NCBI GenBank assembly: GCA_021613375.1
Contig: CM038710.1
Span: 23,859,667 to 23,923,666, forward strand
From: Megaleporinus macrocephalus
Lineage: Eukaryota > Chordata > Actinopteri > Characiformes > Anostomidae
Reading direction: 5' to 3'
Length of the DNA stretch: 64,000 nt
Below, piece after piece: positions 12,801-24,500 of this stretch. The notes below the pieces were generated by a model. That model saw only the letters and a program-made list of their open reading frames with translations, did not search any database and was not told the origin of the DNA. The first letter of the stretch is position 1. Every line of letters begins with the position of its first letter. The translations under genes were made by a program, and so were the position numbers.

Positions 12801-15800
12801 GAGCCCAACTAACTCAAGGGACTGGATGCACATTGCACTTTTAATTGGAACTCTTTCTATAGTTTCAATATTTCAGCTGCACACTCTGCAAAAATAAACA
12901 TGCCTGCTGTAAGCTGTATACCCGAACATTAAGCTCACTTACCTGCACTGTATACTTTTGAAAATAACCTCTACTGTTTACAAACATTTCCTATAATTTG
13001 CGCACCTGACCCAGTTTTCCTCAACATACTGCACTAAATTATATACACACACGCGCACACACCATTACTTACTCTGTAATTTACTCAAGACACATATTTA
13101 TTGCTAAACTGCGGCTGGTGCTTGAAAATCTACCTCTACCTTCTTACAAACACAAATCATTCACATAAGTTTTGTATTTATTGTCTTGGTTTTTGTCTAT
13201 GGGCTTTTAGGAACATGAGTTTTGTGATAACACTACAATATCCAAAAGCCAGCAACATTGTGATATCTTGTGATTTATTGCTTTATATACAAATTACATT
13301 GATCAGCCATAACATTAAAACCACCTCATTGTTTATTTCATTAGTTTCACTTACCATATAGGAGCACTTTGTATCTCTAACTACAGACTGTAGTCCATCT
13401 GATTTACTGCATACATTGCTGTTCCATGTTCACCCTTATGGTCAGGACCACCACAGAGCAGGTATTACTTGGGTGGGTATTCTCAGCACTGAAGTGACAT
13501 TGACATGGCGGTGAGGTGTTAGTTTGTGGTGTGCTGGTATAAGTGGATCAGAGCAGTGCTGTTGGAGCTGTGTCCACTCATACCAGCACAACCAAACCTT
13601 AGACCACCACAACGTCAATGTCACTTCAGTGCTGAAAACAATCCACAACTTATATCATACTTGCTCTGTGGTGGTCCGGGTCGCTTAAAAACAGTAAAAC
13701 AGGGCTAACAAAGCATTCTGAGAATAGATGGACTGCAGTCTGTAATTGTAGAACTACAAAGTGTACCTACATGGTAAGTTCAGATGATTAAATAGGAAGA
13801 TATTGAAAAACAGGCGTTTTAAAGATCTGGCTTACACTGTTGTAGTCACATATGACTCTACTGCCCTCAGCATACTGCAAATGAATGCAACCCAACCCAG
13901 TTTTGGTATAATGGCAATAAAGTTGAGTTGAATTCCATTTGTACTTTAAATTACGTAGTACTACAAGCAATTCTGAGTCATTTTAAGCTGAGCAGACTTG
14001 TTCGTTTTCCCCATGCAATACAAAAAAGGAGTATTGGCCTGATCCAGACACATTACAACATAGGACTGAGCAGGATACTCGTATTCAAAGGAAATCCTCA
14101 TGCAGTCAATAGATAGAGAGTTCTCCTCGTCTTCATTACGATGGTTATGGCGAGAGACATGCCTCTGCAGGGTAGCAATGTCCGTTACGTACTTCATACT
14201 GTTAGACAAAAGAAGTTATATTAGTTTTGAACATTACAAATAAAACCACAAAAACCGGCATAGAAGTCTTTGCTAAGCTTCAAAAGAAAAAGAGCCTTAC
14301 TGTGTGATTTTATCATGAACCCACTGATCCGTTAGACCAATGATGCTCCACCTGTGAAACACACAGCCGTCAAACTTTTTTCTAGAATGTAAACATTTCT
14401 GTACAGCCTTCACTAGTTCATAAAACCTACCAGAGCATATCCTTGGTGTCCTTTGTCATAACCCAGGCCAGCTCAAACATAACCATTGCAGCCTACACAA
14501 CAAAGAAAAGGAAACCAAACTTAAGCAGCCATCACTTAAGAAAATCATTCACTACAGCTTAAAAAAGACTCAGATACTCACTGATGTACCATGGTACTCA
14601 TACTGCTCATAGTCAAACAGGATCTCCCTTCTGTAAATACATGAGTATTTAGGATATGATAAGCATGGTGACATGAGCATGACATGCATTACCAGAGTTA
14701 TACTACAAATGGCATTCTGCCAGTCATTCCAGTGTAACTGACCTGCGCAACTCCCACTCTCTCTTAGCACGCTGTCTTTCGATTCTTCTCTCCAACGCCC
14801 CCTAAAAGAAAAAAAACCCGTCAAATAAACACTTTAAATATTGTTGATCTTAGACACAATTCTACAGGCTTGTGAGGAACTTAAGTGTGGAACACTGACA
14901 GTTCACATGGGGCAGCACATTACATTTCAGACAATAAATACAGAACACGAACAGAACATAGTGAACGACACTTTACCCAACCATTAATTACAAGACAGAA
15001 GGGACTAATCAGTAACAGTGGAAGGTGTTCTCAGTTTTTCAAATTACACACTTACATTCATTATTACTACGACTGTAGCAAGTCAGACTTCTGACAGGTG
15101 TTAATGTTTTCTCATTATCAATTTTTAAAGAGGTGGTCAATGTATGATCAAGATTTTTTAAAAGTAGTGGGTTGTTACAATTCCTTTGGGCAAGCAAATC
15201 GACATTTTTGTTGCAAAAAAGCTCCCAAAATAGTAACTTTACAGGAAAAGGGGAAAAATATTAACTGAACCTTAACTCTGCAAACTAGCATGCTTTGGCA
15301 TTATAATTCATTCAGTAAAGACATTTAGCCAAGTATTTTATCTTGTCAGATGTTAAAACAGCTGTATGAATGATGTATTGCAACTTACAAACTTCTCAAG
15401 ACACTAAAAACAGAGAGAAAACCTGCCTCGTCAAAACGCCTCCGTTTCCCAGACGGCTCTGAGGCGCCATCACTTTCATTTCCAGAATCCCCTCCATCAC
15501 CATCTTCATCCTCTTCTTCATCACGAAAAATGTCATCATAGGAAGGCACGCCAAGATCATCATCTCGTTTAATCAGCAGCTTAATCTGTTAGAGAAACAC
15601 ATTTGAGGCACAAAACTACTGTAAAATATGTTCTTAATCTGTAAAAACTAAACAAAAACAATGTCCTCTACAGTAACTAGGTGACTATGTTGGTGTACCT
15701 GAGTGTCATTGTAGACGTTGACCACATCAACAGGCCTGTGGGTGTCACAGATGAAGAAGATGGAGTCCTCGTCAGGTTGGAGAGTCTCCAGCAGGTCCAC

Positions 15801-16543
15801 ATTTACTCCACAATTAATTAGGACAAAATAACGGTACTGTGATGGTGAAGAGACAGTTACAGATTCGTGTTATTTCTCTTAACTAAAATAACAATTAATG
15901 TCCGCTATTATCACACCTTCTGTATAATAAAAATAATATATTTCAAACCTTAGATAGCATGATTTTTCAGTTCTTGGCTGGGTATACACGCAAATACGGC
16001 AATTTAAAGACTGGAAACTCCGAGCTTACCTGCTCCTTATGCTCCAAAAAGGCAGTGCCAAGATCCTGCCAACCTGTGACAGGAACCAGCGTATACTGGA
16101 CTTGATCGCAGTGGAACAAGGCCTGCAAATAAACGACAGATTGCAGCTAAAGACCCTTACTTCAGTCTCACAAGCTAACTTTACCGTGCACAGAGATATC
16201 TACAAACATACTGACCTGCAGTATTTTACACGCACACAAAGCGTCAATGTCCGAGGACACCAGAAGAGCCACTCGCTTGATGAGACATTAGAAAATTAAA
16301 AAATAATTTTAAATATTAATACTATAAAATATTAAAACAACAGCAACAAAAGCAGAATGTTATGCAGGTAGGGTGAGGTAGTCAATCACTTAGGTAGCTA
16401 ATCATCTCTCTAACATTAGCTAGCCAGTTAGCCACCTTTTCAGTCACGAACCAAACAGGTATTGCTGACGAATAAGCTGAGCAGCACCTCACCTGGTTAA
16501 CGACAACATCGTAAAATTCCTTCCGAATGTCTGTCACAAACAT
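8866..16543 (-). CDS. cdc45: Cell division control protein 45 (CMG helicase subunit), 18 coding exons
   Basis: Subunit of the CMG (Cdc45-MCM2-7-GINS) replicative helicase in the nucleus. Exons in order of transcription: 16543-16493, 16275-16216, 16122-16030, 15836-15699, 15585-15427, 14801-14743, 14630-14582, 14492-14431, 14351-14301, 14198-14079, 12434-12303, 12064-11966, 11840-11679, 11589-11451, 11341-11258, 10769-10651, 10562-10486, 8930-8866. They total 1719 bases, or 572 aa plus stop, against about 566 aa in human. The start reads [12 protein letters not shown]. The DHH-family remnants [12 protein letters not shown] and DTHRP (about 99-103) are present. An acidic loop (about 134-157) is followed by KRRRFDE, and the end reads [11 protein letters not shown]. 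Cdc45 belongs to the RecJ/DHH family but is catalytically inactive. Intron 5 needs a GC donor and intron 10 looks U12-type. It diverges from ufd1 across a promoter with E2F-like sites. Confidence 0.97.
9400..9630. repeat. Segment duplicated between cdc45 introns 17 and 15 (copy 1)
   Basis: Nearly identical over about 230 bases to 10985-11217. Shared words include GTAGGCACCTTTTCTCTTGG and CTGCCTGCATGAAAATCTAC. Both copies are in the same orientation and intronic. It has no coding potential. Confidence 0.9.
9705..10125. repeat. Palindromic interspersed repeat, copy A, with (GT)n
   Basis: Contains the shared words CAGACTGTAGTCCATGG, CACAGCAGTGCTGCTGGAG, TGCTGAGAATGATCCACCAC and GTGGAGCTGATAAAATGGAC, also found in the copies near 13.3, 32.7 and 39.3 kb. 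A GT run of about 45 bases (9832-9878) lies where other copies read TGTGCTGGTATGAGTGGATC. It is non-coding. I recognise it as a common repeat of otophysan fishes. Confidence 0.8.
10985..11217. repeat. Segment duplicated between cdc45 introns 17 and 15 (copy 2)
   Basis: Second copy of the 9400-9630 segment, same orientation, lying in intron 15. The two copies differ by a few substitutions and short AT indels, suggesting a fairly recent duplication. Confidence 0.9.
12435..14078 (-). other. cdc45 intron 10, probable U12-type GT-AG intron
   Basis: The donor reads GTATCCTGCT, matching the minor-spliceosome consensus (A/G)TATCCTTT at its first seven bases. Near the 3' end TCCCTTAAT (12453-12445, minus strand) matches the U12 branch consensus TTCCTTRAY at eight of nine bases. 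Its branch A lies about 12 bases from the terminal AG, the usual U12 spacing. There is no long pyrimidine tract. The intron also contains palindromic repeat copy B. Confidence 0.7.
13300..13795. repeat. Palindromic interspersed repeat, copy B
   Basis: The most complete copy. It opens with GATCAGCCATAACATTAAAA, runs through CTTACCATATAGGAGCAC, and its two halves are reverse complements. For example CACCACAGAGCAGGTATTAC (about 13450) pairs with the region ending GCTCTGTGGTGGTCC (about 13665-13677). It could fold into a hairpin of about 450 bases. There is no coding capacity, so it is MITE-like. It sits inside cdc45 intron 10. Confidence 0.85.
15421..15427 (-). other. Probable GC splice donor of cdc45 intron 5
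   Basis: The exon reads ...TTT GAC GAG and is followed by GCAGGT. Splicing after GAG at the GC dinucleotide joins in frame to GGG GCG TTG GAG of the next exon. The nearest GT, four bases on, leaves one extra base, shifts the frame and meets a stop in exon 6. GAG|GCAGGT resembles the consensus of the minor GC-AG class of U2 introns. Confidence 0.7.
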
Positions 16544-17112
16544 GTTAAATGGCCAAAACACAAAAATATAGCTTCACTCAAATCCCAGTAGCCTGTCCGC
16601 CTCGTTTAAGTCGCTCGACTTTCCGATCTGAAACTCTGGCGCCAAAATCATTCATAGAAGAGGAGGCGGGATTTTGTCGCCGTGTCCAATCAGACGACAG
16701 CTTTGACCATTTGTCAAGTCCGGACCAATAGCTGCGAGCAGAGCCAGTTTTCTTAGTCTCCTGACTAATCAGATTCAGTCTGTAAACCAGATTTCCTAAA
16801 AACATCCGCGAGATTTATCGTTATTCACCACTCACCAATCACTGAGCGCTGTGTTTAAGAGCTCAAAATATATAAATGATTTACAAAAATAAATAATATT
16901 TTCTCAATGTTTTGTGAAGAGTTCCAGTGATTTGATTGGCTGCCCGCTCGACATAAGTCTTTACTTGATCACTGATTAGTCCGAGGCGTTTTGTTGTGAA
17001 GATACGTCACTTCCTATTCATTGTATATTTCCCTTTGACGGGGAAAAGTTTGTTTATACGGTGGCCTGCTGTCTTAAATATTTCTCATAACAGTAGCAGA
17101 ATATCAGACAAC
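16544..17112. promoter_or_regulatory. Divergent cdc45/ufd1 promoter
   Basis: About 570 bases separate the two start codons. TGGCGCCAAA at 16637-16646 is a full E2F consensus on the minus strand (TTTGGCGCCA). GGCGGGA at 16665-16671 is a second E2F-like site. Both lie close to the cdc45 side, fitting its known S-phase regulation. Several CCAAT/ATTGG boxes occur (about 16690, 16725, 16836, 16922). A CRE-like TACGTCA next to CTTCCT (ETS-like) lies near 17004 on the ufd1 side. No TATA box is seen on either side. Confidence 0.75.
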
Positions 17113-20045
17113 ATGGTGAGTATTCAAGGCGTAACTGCCTTTGTGATATTTGTGGGCATAATGCTTAGACTGTTAGTTTCGCATGAAACAGACTAGCGAA
17201 CCTACGCTAAGCTAACGACAGAGCTGCAGTGGAAACCTGCACTGTCACTGTCAGTCCTTTTGTTGCAATGACCAGCTGTAGCTGTCACAAAACTAGTCTG
17301 TTTGTTTTTATAAAACATGCAGTGCTTTTATTTAAGACGTTAAGCTGGGAGCTTTGCTGTGTTTTCTGCTATGTCATGTGAGGTGGGTGTCTGCTGCCAG
17401 TAAGGCCCGAGAATCTCGCATCGTTGTTTTTAAACCTGCGTTATGTCGCCCTTTCAGTTTTCCTTCAACATGTTTGATCACCCGATGCCTCGGGCCTTCC
17501 AGAACCGCTTCTCCACACAGTACCGCTGCTACTCGGTGTCTATGCTGGCGGGACCCAACGACCGCTCCGACGTGGAGAAAGGAGGAAAAAGTGAAGTATC
17601 ATTTTTGGAATCGTTGTTGTGTTGACAAAATGTCATCCCTTAGTACTGGGATCATTAACAGGGTTTGGATAGACGTTGTTGTACGTGGGTACTAACTTTA
17701 GAATTACCACCTGCTTCCACACACCGGCGCCAGTTTGTAAAATTATTGCTGGGTCTTGGAGAGGTACAGCACACACATATACCAAACCTAGATTGGGTCC
17801 TTGGTCGTACATTGACCACTAATTAAGGTGTAGAAGATGGTTAAAATGAATAAACTAAAATATCTCAAGATATACCTGGAATCATTTCAGTGGCTATCAA
17901 ATGTGTAATTTTCATCTATTTTCTTTTTCCAGTTATAATGCCCCCATCAGCACTGGACCAGCTAAGTAAGTACATACATTACCACTTTTAATTATGTACC
18001 CTAATTATATGATGCACTAACCTGATCTATGATCCTTCTGTTGTTCTAAAACAGGCAGACTTAACATCACATACCCTATGCTGTTCAAACTGACCAATAA
18101 GAACTCTGACAGAATGACCCACTGTGGCGTTTTGGAGTTTGTCGCTGACGAGGGGATCTGTTACCTTCCCCACTGGGTGAGAAACTAAAATAAGATGTTA
18201 TTGCTAGTATAAACATATGCTATTATGATTTGTCATGGTAATAGATGTGGGATTTCTGGTAATTGTATAGACTAATAAGGTTTGTGGTGGTCTGTACATC
18301 TGATTTTGTATGTTTTCCCCCACAGATGATGCAAAACCTGTTATTGGAAGAAGGAGGTTTGGTCCAGGTTGAGAGTGTAAATCTCATGGTGGCAACATAC
18401 TCCAAATTTCAGCCTCAGAGTCCAGACTTTTTAGATATCACAAACCCTAAAGCGGTGTAAGTAATACTGCGTAGTGCATAGCACTCATTATCACCCAACT
18501 GGAAAATAAATTAAACATAGTGTATATAACAGAACATTTCAGCCAAATGTGCTCAGATGGTATTTTGTGTTTCTCTTTAGATTAGAAAATGCTTTGAGAA
18601 ATTTTGCCTGTTTGACTACAGGTGATGTCATTGCCATCAACTATAATGAAAAGGTGAGTGTGTGCTGGAAACATTCAATCCAGAGTTTTTTATGCAACAA
18701 AATAAACAAGTAACCTAAACTTAAAATTACATTTCAGATCTATGAGCTACGTGTCATGGAGACCAAACCAGACAAAGCAGTGTCCATTATCGAATGTGAT
18801 ATGAACGTAAGCGTGTTGTATTGGCATGCGTAATTTACATATTGTTACCTAGATCATGTTACGTAGTGACGATCCTCTAATTTTACTTCACTGTTTTTTT
18901 TTAAATTTTTTTTCAAGGTTGACTTCGATGCTCCTCTTGGTTATAAAGAGCCAGAGAGGCCCACACAGCACCATGAGGAACCAGCAGTGTGTTTTGAGTT
19001 TTAATGTTATGCTGATAAATCTATAATGTGAGATTTTGTTAATAATGAATTAGGCTGAATCAAATGTCTGTTTACTTGTTCAAGGAGGAAGAGACAGACC
19101 CCAGTAATTACGAGATGGACCTCGGCTTCAGAGTAAGCAGAGCATCTTCCTGCTATCAATCTGTTTTTACAAAACCAACTATTTCGTCATGGCTTGTGTA
19201 GTTTCTTTCAGGCTGGATTTGGTATTATGGTAAAATTGAGCCATTCTTTCTCTTTGATCCTGCACAGGCATTTACAGGCTCTGGAAATCGTCTTGATGGT
19301 AAGAAGAAAGGAATTGAACCCAGTCCTGCTCGTCTAGACCCCAGTGACATCAAACGGTAAGGACTCTTGTTTGGCCACCTATCCCAAATGTAGAGGATTC
19401 AACATTAAGCATTTGTTTTGTCCACTTTTAAACAGGGGCATTCCTAACTATGACTTCAAAATTGGAAAGATCACCTTCATCAGAAACTCCAGACCACAGC
19501 CTCGCAAAACTGAAGAGGTATGAGAAATTAGAGATTTGAACACATTTGATTACAGTCAGGATTTAACAGAGTATTTTTAATATTAAAAATCAACTGTCCA
19601 CAGAATACAGCCCCAATTCCAAAAGAGTAGGGAACCAGAAATGCTTAAATTTACACATATATACTATATTTACTATATTTTTAAAACAACTGTTGGTAGT
19701 GACAGCAGTGCAAAAAATAGTCGGGGGAAACCTGCCCCAGTGGTTAAACACTGTAAGCAGTAGTCCCACATATATACAGTTAAAGGGGCACAAGGCGAAG
19801 TGTGCTCCACGTCTTTGCTCAGCTTTGCAACACCTTGAATACTTGCACCACTTTTTTGCACACTATGACATCATCCAAAAAGAGTACATTTCAAGGAGGA
19901 TTTTAGATCCCATGTCAAATGGTAAGAATATCTGCTGACTTTTTTTTTTGTGCTCATCTTCTTTTTGTAGGACGACTCTGTCAGTAACTTCATTGCATTC
20001 TCGGGAGAAGGCCAGTCCTTGCGCAAGAAAGGCAGAAAACCTTGA
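17113..20045 (+). CDS. ufd1: Ubiquitin recognition factor UFD1, 12 coding exons
   Basis: UFD1 pairs with NPL4 as the ubiquitin-binding cofactor of the p97/VCP ATPase. It extracts ubiquitinated proteins, including in ER-associated degradation and CMG disassembly. Coding exons: 17113-17115 (start codon only), 17458-17590, 17933-17965, 18055-18176, 18326-18456, 18581-18653, 18738-18806, 18918-18986, 19085-19132, 19268-19356, 19436-19517, 19971-20045. They total 927 bases, or 308 aa plus stop (human about 307). The N-terminal double-psi-barrel UT3 region reads [15 protein letters not shown] onward. Two p97-binding SHP motifs are visible: [11 protein letters not shown] (about 226-236) and [11 protein letters not shown] (291-301). 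The end is RKKGRKP. The exon holding only ATG followed by GTGAGT matches the split start known in this family. Confidence 0.97.
19518..19970 (+). other. ufd1 intron 11 with probable repeat remnant
   Basis: The longest late intron of ufd1. CAGCCCCAATTCCAAAAGAG near 19609 resembles the end of a common fish DNA-transposon family, and the following 250 bases look repeat-derived. The match is from memory and has no coding support. Confidence 0.4.
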
Positions 20046-20071
20046 TTCTACATGGTTCGTCAGGACCCAAT

Positions 20072-20077
20072 AATAAA
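20072..20077 (+). terminator. ufd1 polyadenylation signal AATAAA
   Basis: AATAAA about 27 bases after the ufd1 stop codon, predicting a very short 3' UTR. Confidence 0.65.
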
Positions 20078-20099
20078 AGCATTCTACAAATTGCTGTTG

Positions 20100-21520
20100 A
20101 TGTATTCTCCCCTTTTAAGAATTTTTTTGATCATTATTTTGTTTTACAGACCTAAAAGAACATCCTTTTTAAAAATAATTTATATATACTGAATGGAAGT
20201 GGTGGGGGAATAAAACATTATGCATTTTGTTGTAAAGTTGTATTTTCACCTCTTTCAGTGCTCATGATGGAAAGGGGGGGATTACACTTCCATTTAAGAG
20301 TGACCAGATATTTAGGTAAATAATCTGACTCTGAAAAATCCACTTGCAGAAAGGGAATAAGTGAAACTGAAGTTAAAAAAAATAAAATAAAGATAACAAA
20401 CAGAGAAGCTGCTGGTGCTCTTAGAACAATGGACTGACAACTTAAAAGCCTGGACCTCAACATCACTGAATGTGTTTGGGATTACTTGGATTTTGAGAAG
20501 TGGAACATTTAACCAACTTCCAAGACTGAATTTGGGAGTGGAAAAATATCCCTGCAGATTTCTGAAAGTGAGTTTCCTGAAAAGAATGGAAATTGTAACA
20601 CAAGCTGGATATAATAAAGGTTGGATTTGATTATTATAGTTATGTTTTTGTGTCTTCTGTTAGTTTGTTTATGCTTTTTGATTGTTTTTGCCTAGTACAG
20701 TATATATCACTCAGGAGTGTGACCTCTATGATCCAGTTTTAGTCCTGGGTCTTTGTAAATCATCACATAACTACTGATTGCCACAAACCCAGACAAGCTG
20801 CTGCATCATTAAATATACTTTATTTTGGTTTTCAAAATTAAAGTACATCTTGCAGCCATGGTTTAACTTCTACATTATTTAACAACACGGTTTAAAGTGT
20901 GTAACAGCAACAGTAATATTTCTGAACTGACACACAGCTTGAAAAACATTAACAGAGAAATACTGTTTAATGGTAATGGTGAGTGTTGGAATGCACTCTA
21001 CATGTGTGCCTATTATCGCTTATAATGGATTTTAATATTTAATTTTTTGTTTATAAATGGAAATTAAGTTGTTCACTTAACAAGAGGATTTCAGTGAAAT
21101 GTCTTAAGACTAGGTTGTCTTCAAAGTTGATTATTAATTTTTTAGCAATTAATTTTAAGAAAATCACAGGATTAGACAGTTTTCAGGGTTCATGAATAAC
21201 ACTTATCTTCCTTATGGTTTTTGATATTGAATGTATTTTGAAATACATGACAAAGAATTTCCATAATGTAAAACATCATTGTCAGTTTGAAATTTTTCAA
21301 ATTGTGAGCAAGAGTGGCAGAATGCTCAACATCTGGGGTGGAAAAAAACTGCAAAGTGCATCAGTACTGATTTGTCTGTAGAACAAGACCAAAAAGAACA
21401 GATAAACTCTTATTTTAATAGAAGAGATATGTACAGCAGACAGAATGACAGTTTTGACTTAACTCCATCTAATGACTGTGAGGGTCAAATTCAGTGCTTT
21501 CTGAATGGTCTCTTGTTAGG
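20100..21520. other. Tail-to-tail interval between ufd1 and ciao1
   Basis: No gene is recognised. A minus-strand AATAAA at 20819-20824 could end the ciao1 transcript, giving a 3' UTR of about 700 bases. The rest is AT-rich with short spurious frames. Confidence 0.55.
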
Positions 21521-24500
21521 TTAAGCATCTGATTGGTAGTTCCAGATGGCAATTTCTCCGTTGTCACTGCAGGTGGCCAGCAGACCTGCTTCCTGAGGAT
21601 GCCAGGCCACACAGTTAACATCCTGGCTATGAGCCTTAGGGACATGAGCAGACAGGTTAAAGACAGGCTGTTCAGGATCGGCAGTTGAGTCTTCCTTAAA
21701 AATACGAACTCCATCGTCTCCACACGCGGTTGCCAAGGCACCCGTCAGGCGATCCCTATGCATATAGAACGTTAAAAGATCATATGAGCGATGTAAACAG
21801 CACAAATCTGTTTTTTACTTTAGGGCTGTCAATATCAATTATAATTGTGGTAATGTTCAAACATATATAACTTTGAATGGCAAGCAATTAATCATGAGCA
21901 AATTAAGTTCTTTTCATTGAAAGCTTTTTTTTTTATTTCAGTGAAATGTTAACCAAAAGCAAGAGCTTTAATTAAGTCTATGAAGGCATGCGGGTTAATC
22001 GTTAACACTGCTATTTATGCTATCAAAATCTGTTTTTTCATTTGTAAAATCCCAGAATCAGACACAATTTTCAGTTTTAATCAATAAAGCTTTGATGTAG
22101 TTTTGTATATTATAGGCATTATATGCAAGTAAAACAACATCGCCAAAAACTGTAAATACAAGAAAAAATACACTATCCCTTTTAACTGAGTAACAGCCCT
22201 AATTTACATCTAATCTTTAAAGACAAAACTTACCATGCAACATCATATATAGTACGGCTATGAAACCCAGACAGGGTACATACACACTTCCATGCATCAG
22301 TAGAACCATCACCTGCAACAAGACCACATTTAGTTAACGTGAAATTTAATCTGAAAGACTCTCTCTGGCTGAAATTTTAATCTGAAAAACACAACCTGCT
22401 CTAACTTTTTATGATTTTGGTGCTTATGTGTTATTATTTACCATCTCCTGGTGTGCACTCCTTCCATATTTTCACAGTGCGGTCATCACTACAGGAGGCC
22501 AGTCTCTGTCCCTCTGGGTCAAAGGAAAGACTCCAGACCGTGGACGTGTGTCCCTCTAAAGTAGCCCGGCACTCCCAGTCGTCATCCTCTTCTTTATAAA
22601 TGCACACCTTATTGTCATAACTGGCTGAAGCCAGGAGCTGTAGAGAAGGATGACATTACTGAGGCTGCACAATATACTGTTATAAATATAAAGGCTAATA
22701 TCGCAATAATGATTTGCAGAAGCCCACGTTATGCAAATGACCAATCAATGTTTTTACGGTTTGACTGGCTGACTTTGGATAAGTTGGCCAAAATGAAGTT
22801 CTGGAATAAGTTTGGGAGAATGACCATGTCTGTATCCCCTCCTTCCAGTCTAACAACCTATAAGCTTCATGTTTCTACTTTCTGTTTCTGTCGACTAGGT
22901 ATGGCTAAATTCTATTTATAGCTCAGTCCCAAATTTTGCATTTACAGTTCTACAGTCCATAATGGTGCATGCTGTTGAGCAGAAGCGCCCTCTATGTGCC
23001 ATGACTGTGGCCTTCCTTAAAGACAACAACGATGCAGATACTGTAAATAAGTAAATTTGCTCAAAACAAACCCAACGAACATACAAAACCAAGATGATAT
23101 GCTATATTGTATGCCAAGCCTGCATGTTATGGACTTTGAGGAGGATCACAAGGCATGGGGTGACATTTGGGACTGGAGACCTTAATTTATCAAAGGACAG
23201 GGGTTCTGGAGTTCCAGCTCAAAGCATATTGCATGTTGCAATTCCAGCATATACTATGATAATCACAATACTAATACTATTATTATTCATGTGTAATAAG
23301 CTATCGATATGAAATCCTCTAAAATGAGCAGTTTGTGTCTATAACCCTTTTGTCTTCTTTTAAGTTAAGTTTCAAAATGCTGAAACTAGCTGCTGTAGAC
23401 AACATCAGACAGGTAAACAGTACCATGAAAGAGTTCTTACTTCCTGTGTGGGGTGCCAAACGACATGTTTCACATCCTGTGTGTGTGAATTCACCACACT
23501 AACACACTCATACTCATCCTCCTCATCCACTAAAGAGAGCAAAAGACAATTAGTAAAAGAGGCATCAGCCTCCTTATTCCCTCTTTATCCCCCCATGTCT
23601 GCTTGCAAGCAAGAAAATTTATTGCTGCTGTATGAGAACCATATGAGAACCACACACCCAGCCAAAAAAGGGCCTAACCCAAAATACAAGTTTTTTTGTT
23701 TTTTTTAAAGTCCTATATAACAAATATACAGTATACAGTATCCTATATAACAAATATAAGTCCTATATACCAAAACTGTCCTGCTAATGTTTTTGCACTG
23801 TGAAGCCATCAGTACTGGATAAACTTCACTGTTTAGAGAAATGAAAGGGAAGAGTTATCTCATACCAAGTCACTTCATGTGTTTGTTTAATGATTTGTTG
23901 TTAAGATCTTTGCACAGGAGTGTATACTGAAGACAGCGGTTGCATAAACTACAATGTACGCAAATCTAACTATACAAACCTTCCCATATCCACACACTCT
24001 TGTCTCTACTGCAGGTGGCCAGCAAATTACCAGACGGCGCCCAGGCTACACACTTTACTTCATTCTCATGCCCCTCCAACACTGTGAGGCACTGAAAATA
24101 CAAGAAATAGTGTGAGGATATTTTAAACTTAAAGGCCTGATACTTTTATTACACAGATCACAAAAATTATTTGTACAAACATCTTATCAGTTGGAACAGA
24201 GCAGAAAGTACCAGTACTGCTATATATGATATAATATAGTAGTGCTATATCAAAAACTCTAAACACATTATTGGATATTTGTACATACTGTGTTGCACTA
24301 AATCCCGTAGAATTGGACTCATTTTTCTTTTTTATAATGAAACATGCAGCTGGTGAGTGTTCTTCAAGCACTTGATATGTCCAGTACTGCATTGTGACAC
24401 AATTTATAATCATAACAATATACACTGTCAACTATATAATGTCAATTACAGGTGTGAAAAACACAGGCCTGTACTGTTCTCCAGTTATCTCCTAACTTCC

